Notes: a model not told the origin generated them from the letters alone. DNA of 28,583 nt from CAZMLC01 sp964567125 (GCA_964567125.1 CAZMLC010000032.1:1-28583), one strand, 5' to 3'; shown: positions 8,646-16,576, numbered from the stretch's first letter. Program-made: numbers and translations.

Positions 8646-9926
8646 ATGAATAACGTTTCGCGTAGACATTTTCTGAAGGCGGCTGCTGCGGGCGCTGCGG
8701 TATTTAACATTGTGCCGGCCTCTGTGCTGGGACAGAATGCGCCGAGTAACAAGGTCGTTATGGGCGCAATCGGCGTGGGGTCGCAGGGCCGCGGTGTCTT
8801 TGGGGGCTTTATGCAGCATCCCGATGTGGTGGTGAAGGCGATCTGCGATGTCAATACCGTGAAGATGACGACATTCAAGAAACAGATCGACGAGCGGTAT
8901 GGCAACAGCGATTGCCTGATGATCAAGGATTTCCGCGAGCTCTGCGAACGGAAGGATATCGACGCCGTGATGATCGCGACGCCGGATCACTGGCATGCGA
9001 CCGCAGGTATTTACGCAGCCAATCACGGTAAGGATATTTACGGTGAGAAGCCCTTTACGCACAATCTGCGTGAAGGTCGCCTCTATGTGAATGCCCTTGA
9101 GAAGAACAAGCGCGTCTTTCAGGCGGGCTCCATGCAGCGTTCGGGCGGCGATTTCCGCCGCGCGGTGGAGCTTGTGCGCAATGGCCGCATCGGCAAGGTC
9201 GTGCGCGTCGAGGTCGGCCTGCCGTCGGGCGGTCGCGGCAAACCCGGCGTGCCGGGTACGCCAGTGCCCGAAGGCTTGGATTGGAACATGTGGGTCGGTC
9301 CTGCGCCGTATCGCGAGTTCCAGGGCGTCTACGACTGGGATTGGCGCTGGATCCTTGATTTCGGCGGCGGTCAGATGAAGGACTGGATTTGCCATCACTG
9401 CGATATCGGGTTGTGGGGTGTACAGAAAGACAATGTCGGACCTGCAGAGGTTGAGGGCGTTGGTCTGTTCAAGGCGGATGGCATCTACGATTCGCCGACC
9501 GCCTACCGCTACACCGCGAAGTATGATGACGGCCTGGAGGTCGTTGTCGCGGACTCCAACCACTTTGAACTGGGCGGCGGCGTGCGCTGGATCGGCGAGA
9601 AGGGCGAGTGGATCTTCGTGACGCGCGGACACTACGCAACCTCGAATCCCACGCTGTGGTATCAGCAGCCCGAAGCGGGCGAATTCCGTCTGCCGAGCGT
9701 CAGTTCGCAGCAGCGCGACTTCCTGGACGCGGTTAAGGCGCGTACGGTGCCGACCTCGCCGGCTGAGGCGTCGCACCGCGTGACGAGCGTGGGCCATCTC
9801 GGACAGATCGCCATGCTGACGGGACGGAAGATCCGCTGGGACTGGAAGGCGGAGGAGATTATCGGCGATCCGGCCGCAGCCTCGTTGCTCTGGCGCGAAC
9901 CGCGTAAGGAGTGGGCCAAGGCCTAA
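8646..9926 (+). CDS. Tat-exported Gfo/Idh/MocA family oxidoreductase
   Basis: The 426-residue protein opens with a textbook twin-arginine signal (S-R-R-H-F-L-K at residues 5-11, then an alanine-rich stretch), so it should be exported folded with its NAD(P) cofactor. The Rossmann start is GAIGVGSQGRG (about 40-50). The family motif EKP is at 134-136. A catalytic-type motif GGGxxxDxxxHxxD spans 240-253, with D246 and H250 as likely catalytic residues. AGGGAG precedes the ATG by about 8 bases. It is the last gene of the operon with the ThuA protein and is followed by a strong terminator. Members oxidise or reduce sugars; some Tat-exported relatives are NAD-dependent glycosidases (GH109), which cannot be excluded. 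ThuB-like action on a glycoside C3 is the context-based guess. Confidence 0.88.
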   Translation: MNNVSRRHFLKAAAAGAAVFNIVPASVLGQNAPSNKVVMGAIGVGSQGRGVFGGFMQHPDVVVKAICDVNTVKMTTFKKQIDERYGNSDCLMIKDFRELCERKDIDAVMIATPDHWHATAGIYAANHGKDIYGEKPFTHNLREGRLYVNALEKNKRVFQAGSMQRSGGDFRRAVELVRNGRIGKVVRVEVGLPSGGRGKPGVPGTPVPEGLDWNMWVGPAPYREFQGVYDWDWRWILDFGGGQMKDWICHHCDIGLWGVQKDNVGPAEVEGVGLFKADGIYDSPTAYRYTAKYDDGLEVVVADSNHFELGGGVRWIGEKGEWIFVTRGHYATSNPTLWYQQPEAGEFRLPSVSSQQRDFLDAVKARTVPTSPAEASHRVTSVGHLGQIAMLTGRKIRWDWKAEEIIGDPAAASLLWREPRKEWAKA

Positions 9927-9950
9927 GGTGCTGAGCCTGCGAGACCATTG

Positions 9951-9995
9951 AAAACACGTGCTGAAGGCGAAACTTCTTTCAGCGCGTGTTTTTTT
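9951..9995 (+). terminator. Rho-independent terminator after the ThuA/Gfo operon
   Basis: A 13-15 bp stem (9951-9965 with 9978-9992; one G-T pair) with a 12-base loop runs directly into seven T residues. It separates the ThuA/Gfo pair from the glycosidase genes downstream. Confidence 0.88.
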
Positions 9996-10017
9996 ATTTG
10001 CGGGGCTACTTTTTTGC

Positions 10018-10044
10018 TTGTCACTGTATAGGTACATGTATACT
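10018..10044 (+). promoter_or_regulatory. Putative promoter of the GH99-like gene, with embedded inverted repeat
   Basis: TTGTCA (10018-10023) and TATACT (10039-10044) resemble -35 and -10 boxes, although their spacing of 15 is short. Between and across them lies an inverted repeat with arms GTATA (10026-10030) and TATAC (10039-10043). A regulator bound there would cover the promoter. The ATG is 50 bases downstream. Confidence 0.4.
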
Positions 10045-10094
10045 ATCATGCCAACATACGCCATGTGCGCGGTGTTAGGGACAGGGAGCAGATT

Positions 10095-11342
10095 ATGAAA
10101 CAAATGTTAGGGCTGGTCGGGGTGTTGGTGTTGAGCCTTGCCGCCGGTGCGGAGCCAGTTAACCCGAGCACGATGACGGGCAAGATCATGTGCGGGTATC
10201 AAGGGTGGTTCAGAACGCCGGGCGACGGGTTTAATCTGGGCTGGACCCACTATGCCATGCAGGGCAAGTTTGAACCGGGATATGCCGCGATTGATGCCTG
10301 GCCTGATGTCAGCGAATTGGATGCGGACGAGAAGGTGCCCACACCCTTTAAACATGCGGATGGCTCGACCGCGCATGTCTTCAGTTCGGTGAATCCGAAA
10401 ACCGTGATGCGCCATTTCCAGTGGATGGCGGAATATGGCATCGACGGTGTCTACGTGCAGCGTTTTGTGGGGGAGACCAAGGATAAACGGCGGCGTCCCG
10501 CGCTCCAGCAGGTCATGGCCAACGTGCGTGCCGGCGCGGAGAAGCACCAGCGGGCCTGGGCCATGATGTACGATCTCTCCGGCGCGAACGAAACGGATCT
10601 GATGACGACCGTGGTTGCGGATTGGAAGCGGCTGGTGGATGAGGATAAGATCTGTCGCGACCGCATGTATCTGCATCACGCGGGAAGACCGGTCGTTGCC
10701 GTGTGGGGGATCGGTTTTAACGACCATCGGAAATACACGCTGCAGCAGTGCCTTGATCTCATCCGCTTTTTTAAACAGGATCCTCTCTATGGCAACATGA
10801 CCGTGATGATCGGCGTGCCGACGTATTGGCGGACCCTCAATCGTGATGCGCTGGCTGATCCGCTGCTGCTGGAGTGTGTCCGGGCTGCGGATATCATCAG
10901 CCCGTGGACAGTAGGGCGCTACGGTAACGTTGAGGGGGCGCAGAAATACATTCGCACTGTGGCGCAAGACGATCTGCGCTGGTGTACGGAAAACAAAAAG
11001 GACTTTCTCCCTGTTGTTTTCCCAGGGTTTAGCTGGTACAACCTGCAGAAAGGCCGCAGGCATGAGGCCACCTTCAACCAGACGCCGCGCTGCAAGGGCG
11101 CCTTTTTAGAGGCACAGCTGGACGGGCATCTGGCAATCGGCGCAACCATGATCTATCAGGCCATGTTCGATGAAGTCGACGAAGGCACGGCGGTGTTTAA
11201 ATGTTCCAACAATCCGCCGGTGGGGGAGAGCCGCTTTCTCGACATGGAGGGCGTTCCCAGCGATTTCTATTTGCGGCTGATCGGCTCGAAGAGCGCTGCG
11301 CTTCGCGCGCAGCGTTCTGCCGCGGGCGGAAAACGTCCATAA
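10095..11342 (+). CDS. Secreted GH99/GH71-like glycoside hydrolase
   Basis: The start at 10095 was chosen because AGGGAG sits 6 bases upstream and a signal peptide follows at once (QMLGLVGVLVLSLAAGA-EP); the frame also has an ATG ten codons earlier. The mature protein begins with GKIMCGYQGWF, the hallmark of the GH99/GH71-like clade common in Bacteroidota and Verrucomicrobiota. Near the C-terminus it has D359-E360-V-D-E363-G-T. In GH99 endo-alpha-mannanases, as I recall the family, the two catalytic glutamates lie in a comparable E-x-x-E-G-T motif, so E360 and E363 are the best catalytic candidates. Length is 415 residues. The gene stands 79 bases before a GH92 alpha-mannosidase, consistent with attack on alpha-mannose-containing glycans. 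Many relatives are annotated only as xylosidase/arabinosidase, so the substrate is uncertain. Confidence 0.8.
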   Translation: MKQMLGLVGVLVLSLAAGAEPVNPSTMTGKIMCGYQGWFRTPGDGFNLGWTHYAMQGKFEPGYAAIDAWPDVSELDADEKVPTPFKHADGSTAHVFSSVNPKTVMRHFQWMAEYGIDGVYVQRFVGETKDKRRRPALQQVMANVRAGAEKHQRAWAMMYDLSGANETDLMTTVVADWKRLVDEDKICRDRMYLHHAGRPVVAVWGIGFNDHRKYTLQQCLDLIRFFKQDPLYGNMTVMIGVPTYWRTLNRDALADPLLLECVRAADIISPWTVGRYGNVEGAQKYIRTVAQDDLRWCTENKKDFLPVVFPGFSWYNLQKGRRHEATFNQTPRCKGAFLEAQLDGHLAIGATMIYQAMFDEVDEGTAVFKCSNNPPVGESRFLDMEGVPSDFYLRLIGSKSAALRAQRSAAGGKRP

Positions 11343-11373
11343 CGCGATTTTTAGCCGTAAAACCGCTTTATTC

Positions 11374-11402
11374 TTTACTTTGACGCATGAGTTTTCGACA
11401 AT
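11374..11402 (+). promoter_or_regulatory. Putative promoter of the GH92 operon
   Basis: TTTACT (11374-11379) and GACAAT (11397-11402) are 17 bases apart, 20 bases before the GH92 start. The boxes share TTTACTTTG and ACAAT at identical spacing with the promoter proposed for the ThuA gene. A weak stem (11344-11351 with 11359-11366, one mismatch) followed by a T-rich stretch lies just upstream and might partly end the preceding transcript. Confidence 0.45.
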
Positions 11403-11421
11403 AACAGCAGAAGGAGTTCAC

Positions 11422-13572
11422 ATGAGAAGCGTTGTGATAGCAACCCTGATGGTTGCAGGTCTTTGTCAGGGTGCACCGATTGATGAAGTCAATACGAAGA
11501 TTGGAACCATTAGCCATATGCTGGTTCCTGTATTTCCGACGATCCAGAGGCCCAATTCCATGTTGCGCATGGTGCCGCTCAACGAATCGGCGCGTGCGGA
11601 TACGTCCGATGGGTTCACGCTGAATGTCTGTGCGCATCGTCAAGGTAATGCCTTCCGCATGCTTCCGCTCAGCGGTGAACCGTCCACGTGGCGCTTCTCC
11701 ACGCGGTACGACCAATCCGTCGTGCGGCCCTATTATTACTCCGTCTTCCTGGACGACAGCGAGGCGTTTGTTGAATTCGCGCCCGCGGAGAAGGCGGCCA
11801 TCTTCAGCGTGACCTTTGAAAACAGCGCCGCGCGCGCCATTCATCTGGCACCGCGCAACGGCACAGGACGCCTGGCGTTCGATGGCGCGGCTGTCAGCGG
11901 CTTCGATGTGATCCGCGATGCCAAGGTCTATACGTGGATTGAATTCGATGCGCCGGCGAAGAAGCTCGACCATGCCAAGCTCGTGCTCGGGTTTGATCCG
12001 CAAGTCAAGACCGTGAAGATGCGCTACGGGATGTCATTCATCAGCGTGGAGCAGGCCAAAAAGAATCTGGCGCGCGAGATTGCTGATTTCAATCTGGAAA
12101 AATTGTCCAAGGAGACCAAAAAGCTCTGGTCAAAGACCTTGGAACGGATCGAGGTGGATGGCGGCAGCACGGATGAACGGGCGGTCTTTTATTCGGCGCT
12201 CTATCGCTGCCACGAACGCATGATCACGATTTCCGAGGATGGCCGTTATGCGTGGTTCAACAAGGTCAATGACGACAAGGGCGTTCCCTTCTGGATCGAC
12301 GACTGGATGTGGGATACCTTCCGCGCGCAGCATCCGCTGATGACGATTTTGCATCCTACGGCGCAAGGCGAGAAGCTCGCTTCATATATTCGCATGTACG
12401 AGCAGTCCGGGTGGATCCCGACCTTCCCCAATTTCTTCGGCGATGCCCACTGTATGAATGGACACCATGCGGTTTCCGTCTTCATCGATGCCTGGCGCAA
12501 GGGCATTCGCAATTTCGATCTTGAGAAGGCCTTTGCCGGGATGAAGCAGACCATGAAGACGGAGAGCATGATTCCCTGGTATCGCGGACCGGCGACGGAA
12601 CTCGATGCGTTTTACTGGGAGAAGGGCTACTTCCCGGCATTGCATCCCGGCGAGGCGGAGACCGTGCCGCAGGTCGTGAAGGGCGAACGGCGTCAGAGCG
12701 TGGCCGTGACGCTGGCTGCCGCTTATGATGCGTGGTGCCTTTCCCAGATTGCACAGGAACTGGGACGCAGCCAGGACGCAGCCTATTTCGCCAAGCATGC
12801 GCTCGATTACCGCAATCTCTGGAAGAGCGATACGCAGTTCTTCCATCCCAAGGACAAGCACGGCGCGTGGATCGAACCGTTTGATTACAAGTATTCCGGC
12901 GGGCAGGGCGCTCGCGACTATTACGATGAGAACAATGGCTGGTCATATATCTGGGAGGTCTATCACAACATCCCGGATCTGATCCAGCTCTTCGGCAGCG
13001 CCGAGGCCTTCAATGCCAAGCTCGACCGGCTGTTTGTCGAGGGACCTAATCGCGCGATCTGGGAGTTTTACAACGTGCTGCCCGATTCGACCGGGTTGAC
13101 GGGCATGTTTGTCATGGGCAACGAGCCCAGTTTGCACATTCCCTATCTCTACAACTACAGCGGCCAGCCGTGGAAGACGCAGAAGCGTGTGCGCATGCTG
13201 CTGGATGCCTGGTGGCGCAACGACCGCATGGGCATCTGCGGCGATGAGGACGGCGGCGGCCTTTCCGCCTTTGCGATTTTCAGCATGATGGGCTTCTATC
13301 CGGTCACGCCGGGATCGCCGAACTATACGCTGTGCAGCCCGGTCTTTAAGAAATCCAAGATTCATCTGGAGAACGGCAAGAGCTTTACCATCAAGGCGCC
13401 GCGCGCCAGCGAAACGAACAAGTATATCCAATCGGTGAAGATCAACGGTGAACCGTGGCATTCGACGGATTTCCCTCACACGGTGATCGTGCAAGGTGGT
13501 ACAATTGAGATCGAACTCGGGCCCCGTCCGAACAAGACATGGGGTGTGGCATCGCAAAGCGGAAACAAGTAA
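11422..13572 (+). CDS. Secreted GH92 alpha-mannosidase
   Basis: This 716-residue enzyme belongs to GH92, a family of calcium-dependent exo-acting alpha-mannosidases. It has a short signal peptide (about residues 1-19, GLCQG-AP). The N-terminal beta-sandwich begins VNTKIGTISHMLVPVFPT, typical of one GH92 subgroup. The catalytic (alpha/alpha) domain carries WIDDWMWDTFRAQHPL, GNEPSLHIPYLYNYSGQPWK and GDEDGGGLSAF. By analogy with characterised members E568 (in GNEP) is the probable general acid and D608/D610 (in GDED) the general base pair. AGGAG lies 5 bases before ATG 11422; the frame extends 14 codons further upstream without a ribosome site. The ROK kinase follows 11 bases later, suggesting that released mannose is the sugar phosphorylated. 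The family assignment is firm; the linkage cleaved is not determined. Confidence 0.94.
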   Translation: MRSVVIATLMVAGLCQGAPIDEVNTKIGTISHMLVPVFPTIQRPNSMLRMVPLNESARADTSDGFTLNVCAHRQGNAFRMLPLSGEPSTWRFSTRYDQSVVRPYYYSVFLDDSEAFVEFAPAEKAAIFSVTFENSAARAIHLAPRNGTGRLAFDGAAVSGFDVIRDAKVYTWIEFDAPAKKLDHAKLVLGFDPQVKTVKMRYGMSFISVEQAKKNLAREIADFNLEKLSKETKKLWSKTLERIEVDGGSTDERAVFYSALYRCHERMITISEDGRYAWFNKVNDDKGVPFWIDDWMWDTFRAQHPLMTILHPTAQGEKLASYIRMYEQSGWIPTFPNFFGDAHCMNGHHAVSVFIDAWRKGIRNFDLEKAFAGMKQTMKTESMIPWYRGPATELDAFYWEKGYFPALHPGEAETVPQVVKGERRQSVAVTLAAAYDAWCLSQIAQELGRSQDAAYFAKHALDYRNLWKSDTQFFHPKDKHGAWIEPFDYKYSGGQGARDYYDENNGWSYIWEVYHNIPDLIQLFGSAEAFNAKLDRLFVEGPNRAIWEFYNVLPDSTGLTGMFVMGNEPSLHIPYLYNYSGQPWKTQKRVRMLLDAWWRNDRMGICGDEDGGGLSAFAIFSMMGFYPVTPGSPNYTLCSPVFKKSKIHLENGKSFTIKAPRASETNKYIQSVKINGEPWHSTDFPHTVIVQGGTIEIELGPRPNKTWGVASQSGNK

Positions 13573-13583
13573 GAGGAGTGAAA

Positions 13584-14468
13584 ATGCGGTATTTGATTGG
13601 CGTTGATGTGGGCGGTTCGCATGTGACCTGTGCGCGCGTGGAGACGGAGTCGCGTCAGATTCTGCGCAGCAGCGTGACGCGTCGGCATGTGGATACCAAT
13701 GGTCCTGCGGATCAGGTGATGGCCGTCTTCGCTGAGGCGGTGCTTGCCGCGGCCGGCGGATCGATGGCGGAGATTGACGGTGTCGGTTTTGCATTCCCGA
13801 GTCCGTTCGACTGGGAAAACGGCATCTGCCTCATCACGCCTGAGCAGAATAAATTCAAGCACCTCTATGGCGTCAACATCCGCAAAGAACTTCAGACGCG
13901 CCTCAATTTCGCGGGCAAGGTCGCGTTTCTCAACGATGCCGCCTGCTTCGCCGTGGGCGAATATGCCGCAGGAGCTGCGAAGGGCGTCAGTCATGTGCTG
14001 GGCATCACGCTGGGAACCGGTTTTGGCGCCTCCTTTACGCTGCATGGGAAGCCGGTCACATCCGGCGATTCCGTGCCGAAAAATGGCGGTGAGTTGTGGG
14101 ATGTGCCTTATCGCACAGGCATTGCCGACGACTACTTCTCGACGCGCGGCCTCATTGCCGCCTGGAAGGTGATCAGCGGTGAAGAGGCGCGGGGTGCCAA
14201 GGAGATCGCAGACCTCGCGGAGCAGAAGGGCGATGCGCGCGCCGTTAAGGTGCATGCGGATTTTGGAACCGCGTTGGCCGAATTTTTGACGCCATGGCTG
14301 CTCCGCTTTGGCGTGAAAACGCTCGTGGTGGGGGGCAGCATTGGCCGCGGCTTGAATCTTTTTGAGGAGACGCTGATAGCCGGATTACCGCACGGTGTGA
14401 CGGTGAAGCCTTCGCTGCTGGGCGAAGATGCGCAGATCGTGGGCGCGGCCTCCGCAGTTCAAATGTAA
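13584..14468 (+). CDS. ROK-family sugar kinase
   Basis: The 294-residue cytoplasmic protein has the ASKHA/ROK fold. The N-terminal phosphate loop is GVDVGGSH (residues 6-13). The catalytic aspartate is D118 in FLNDAACFAVGE. A second phosphate loop reads GITLGTGFGASF, and the C-terminal adenosine-site segment LVVGGSIGRG is also present. The usual ROK zinc signature (GCxCGxxGCxE) is absent and I see no cysteine cluster in its place. GAGGAG precedes ATG 13584, 11 bases after the GH92 stop; the 15 extra codons upstream overlap GH92 and are rejected. Being between an alpha-mannosidase and a permease, it most likely phosphorylates mannose or another hexose taken up by the locus. Substrate is inferred from context only. 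Confidence 0.85.
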   Translation: MRYLIGVDVGGSHVTCARVETESRQILRSSVTRRHVDTNGPADQVMAVFAEAVLAAAGGSMAEIDGVGFAFPSPFDWENGICLITPEQNKFKHLYGVNIRKELQTRLNFAGKVAFLNDAACFAVGEYAAGAAKGVSHVLGITLGTGFGASFTLHGKPVTSGDSVPKNGGELWDVPYRTGIADDYFSTRGLIAAWKVISGEEARGAKEIADLAEQKGDARAVKVHADFGTALAEFLTPWLLRFGVKTLVVGGSIGRGLNLFEETLIAGLPHGVTVKPSLLGEDAQIVGAASAVQM

Positions 14469-14500
14469 AAAACGTGTAACAACGGGTGAAAGGAATCAAA

Positions 14501-15643
14501 ATGAGCGAGAAGAAGGGTGTTGGGTTAGTGACCACGGCAGCTGTGCTGTCGGGCTTTTTCGTGATGGGTATCGTGGATTTGATCGGCGTGATCACCAATC
14601 AGGCCAAGCAGGATTTCCAGCTGACCGATACCGTGGCGGGCTTTCTGCCTTCCGCAGTCTTTATTTGGTTTTTTGTCTGCTCCTTGCCGAGCGGATTGCT
14701 GATGAACCGGATCGGACGTAAGAACACGGTGCTGCTGAGCTATGCGCTGACCTTGGTCGCCCTTGCGCTGGCCTTTGTCTGCTACACCAAGACAATCGTT
14801 TTTATCGCGCTCGCGCTGCTGGGTATCGGCAATGCCGTGATCCAGGTGGCCATGAGCCCGCTCGTCTCCGGCGTGGTGCGCAAGGACCGCTTGACCAGTT
14901 GCTTGACGCTGGGTCAGGTCTTCAAGGCCGCCACGGCGATTTCCGGTCCCTTCTTTGTAGGGATTGCTAGCGCCTCGGGCAACTGGAAGATCGTGTTGCC
15001 GTGTTACGCGCTCTTCACCTTGGTCGCCGGTATCTGGCTGTGGTTCACGCAGATCCCGAATGACCGCGAGGCGGTCTCCACGACGAGTTTCGGCGATTGT
15101 CTGAAGCTGCTGGTCGATCCGCGCATCTTCGTGCTCTTCATGGGCATTGTCATGGTGGTTGGTTTCGATGTCGGCGCAAACGTCTACACCTCGGCGGAAA
15201 AGACCACGTTTCTGGGCATGCCGCTGGCCAGCGTCTATTTTGCGGCAAAGACCGGCGGTGCCTTTCTGGGCGCCTTCCTGCTGACCAAGATCGCGGTGCC
15301 GACCTTTTTCCGTGCGAGCGTGCTGCTGATGCTCATCGCCATGGCGCTTCTGTTCAAGGCGGCCGATGCGGCAATGATCGGTATCAGCATCCTTCTGGCG
15401 AGTCTGGGCGCCTCCAATATTTTCGCGATGATCTTCGGTTACGCCATGCAGGATAAGCCGGATCATGCGAATGAAGTCTCGGGCCTGCTCGTGATGGGCA
15501 TTACCGGCGGCGCGCTGATTCCGCCACTCATGGGCGTGGCGAAGAACAGCTTCGGAACTGCCGGGATCATCGCCGTGCTGGCCGCCTGCGGCATCTACCT
15601 GCTGGTACTTGCGCTGCTCTACAAGCCTCGCGCGATCAAGTAA
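14501..15643 (+). CDS. MFS sugar permease
   Basis: The 380-residue protein is almost entirely hydrophobic helices, about 12 membrane segments, with the MFS loop motif between helices 2 and 3 (SGLLMNRIGRKN; N replaces the common D). Overall it resembles the fucose/glucose permease branch (FucP/NagP/GlcP-like), which moves monosaccharides by proton symport across the inner membrane. ATG 14501 was chosen over GTG 14486 because AAAGGA lies just upstream of it. It is the last gene of the GH92-ROK-MFS operon (32 bases after ROK) and ends at a strong terminator. It is the only sugar transporter visible in the locus. Confidence 0.85.
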   Translation: MSEKKGVGLVTTAAVLSGFFVMGIVDLIGVITNQAKQDFQLTDTVAGFLPSAVFIWFFVCSLPSGLLMNRIGRKNTVLLSYALTLVALALAFVCYTKTIVFIALALLGIGNAVIQVAMSPLVSGVVRKDRLTSCLTLGQVFKAATAISGPFFVGIASASGNWKIVLPCYALFTLVAGIWLWFTQIPNDREAVSTTSFGDCLKLLVDPRIFVLFMGIVMVVGFDVGANVYTSAEKTTFLGMPLASVYFAAKTGGAFLGAFLLTKIAVPTFFRASVLLMLIAMALLFKAADAAMIGISILLASLGASNIFAMIFGYAMQDKPDHANEVSGLLVMGITGGALIPPLMGVAKNSFGTAGIIAVLAACGIYLLVLALLYKPRAIK

Positions 15644-15656
15644 TTGATGCGACGAT

Positions 15657-15703
15657 AAAAAGAGACGCGCGCCGTGCATGCACAGCGCGCGTCTCTTTTT
15701 TTT
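15657..15703. terminator. Strong bidirectional terminator
   Basis: A 16-bp perfect stem (15657-15672 with 15685-15700) is A-rich at its base, so it is flanked by A residues on one side and eight T residues on the other. It ends the MFS operon on the plus strand and the lipoprotein operon on the minus strand, whose last stop codon is at 15711. Confidence 0.92.
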
Positions 15704-15710
15704 GCTACGC

Positions 15711-16094
15711 TTAGAAGGGCGACAGCTGATAGCTTAGCGAACGCGTCTGATCGCTGAGGACTTCCTGTGACACAATGCGTCCGTGCGGATTGACGATGAT
15801 CGCGATACCATCCGTGGCGCGTTGGCTGTTCTGTACCTCGACAATCGGAATGACGGAATACTTTGCTTTAAACCCCAAGCCTTTGCCGACATTGGAAAAA
15901 TAGGTGTAAAGGCGATCGCCGTTCTCAAGCAGGGTGCATGATTTCGGTGTCCCCAATGCGCTAAACATCTCGCTTTCTGTTTTAAGCGGAGCTGCGGTTT
16001 GAAGCAGATTGGCCTGGCCATTGGAGGATGAGAGACATCCGCTTGCCCCTGCAATCATTCCGAGACAGACCATAAAAACGATCCGTGCCTTCAT
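15711..16094 (-). CDS. Small BamE/SmpA-like lipoprotein, third gene of the operon
   Basis: This is a 127-residue lipoprotein. The signal peptide ends in a lipobox, A-S-G-C at residues 17-20, so C20 should be lipidated. The mature part reads MFSALGTPKSCTLLENGDRLYTYF, then a strand pair TDGIAIIVNPHGRIVSQEV. This order (LGxP, G-x-x-LYxY, D-x-I-x-I-x-x-N-P-x-G) is that of BamE/SmpA-type envelope lipoproteins and is shared with the two genes upstream. Its ATG overlaps the TGA of the preceding gene by four bases (16091-16094), indicating translational coupling. Function unknown; an outer-membrane assembly or envelope role is a family-level guess. Confidence 0.75.
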   Translation of the reverse strand: MKARIVFMVCLGMIAGASGCLSSSNGQANLLQTAAPLKTESEMFSALGTPKSCTLLENGDRLYTYFSNVGKGLGFKAKYSVIPIVEVQNSQRATDGIAIIVNPHGRIVSQEVLSDQTRSLSYQLSPF

Positions 16095-16567
16095 CGTGTA
16101 CCCCCTTGTGATGGCGTACGCTGCGTCTTGGCAGGTGCGCGCGATTCCTCGCTTTCCAGGGGCGCCCAGCGCGTTTCACGCTGTGTACGGACAACGTTGC
16201 GCACGGTTCGGTCAGGGTTGAACTCAACGAGAATTTCATCGATGGCCTGCGTGTCGCTCCAGGCAAAGGGGAGGATCAGGATATAACCGATCTCAAACCG
16301 CGTAGTCTTGGTCTCGATACAGGAATAACGCAGGAAATCCTCCGTGAAAACCTTTTCCCGTTGCAGGTTATCCGGCAGCGGTGGTGGCGGACCGAGACGC
16401 ATGACGATATCGTGCGCGGTTGTCTCATTCGGACGGATGAACGAGGTGTCCATGTGCCGGACCTCATCGTTGATGACGCTTTTATGAAACGTGCATCCGG
16501 ACACGATGAACAGCATGAAACATGCGGATAGCTGCGCGGCAAAAATATGGTATAGGCTCGTGTTCAC
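16091..16567 (-). CDS. BamE/SmpA-like lipoprotein, second gene of the operon
   Basis: The 158-residue protein starts at GTG 16567 with AGGAG 6 bases upstream. The signal peptide ends in lipobox V-S-G-C (C25). Then come FIRPNETTAHDIVMRLGPPPP and IDEILVEFNPDRTVRNV, matching the P-x-x-T-x-x-D-(I/L)-x-x-x-(L/M)G-x-(P/A) and strand pattern of its neighbours. A proline-rich turn after the LGPPP motif and a basic, disordered C-terminal tail (about 25 residues, rich in R, T, E, P) distinguish it. Nine bases separate it from the upstream gene. It is one of three diverged tandem copies; its function is not known. Confidence 0.72.
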   Translation of the reverse strand: MNTSLYHIFAAQLSACFMLFIVSGCTFHKSVINDEVRHMDTSFIRPNETTAHDIVMRLGPPPPLPDNLQREKVFTEDFLRYSCIETKTTRFEIGYILILPFAWSDTQAIDEILVEFNPDRTVRNVVRTQRETRWAPLESEESRAPAKTQRTPSQGGTR

Positions 16568-16576
16568 GCAGGCTCC

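Noticed and set aside
8646..9926. GH109 N-acetylgalactosaminidase as the identity of the Tat-exported protein
   Set aside because: The fold and export signal fit, but the sequence only supports the wider Gfo/Idh/MocA family; the neighbouring ThuA gene favours a ThuB-like role.
8616..10103. A 495-codon minus-strand frame spanning the Gfo gene and the terminator after it
   Set aside because: It runs through a strong terminator and a promoter region and shows no domain; it is a shadow of the Tat-exported oxidoreductase.
11287..11314. GC-rich hairpin at the end of the GH99-like gene
   Set aside because: The stem is good but is inside the coding region and is not followed by a T run, so it is not called a terminator.
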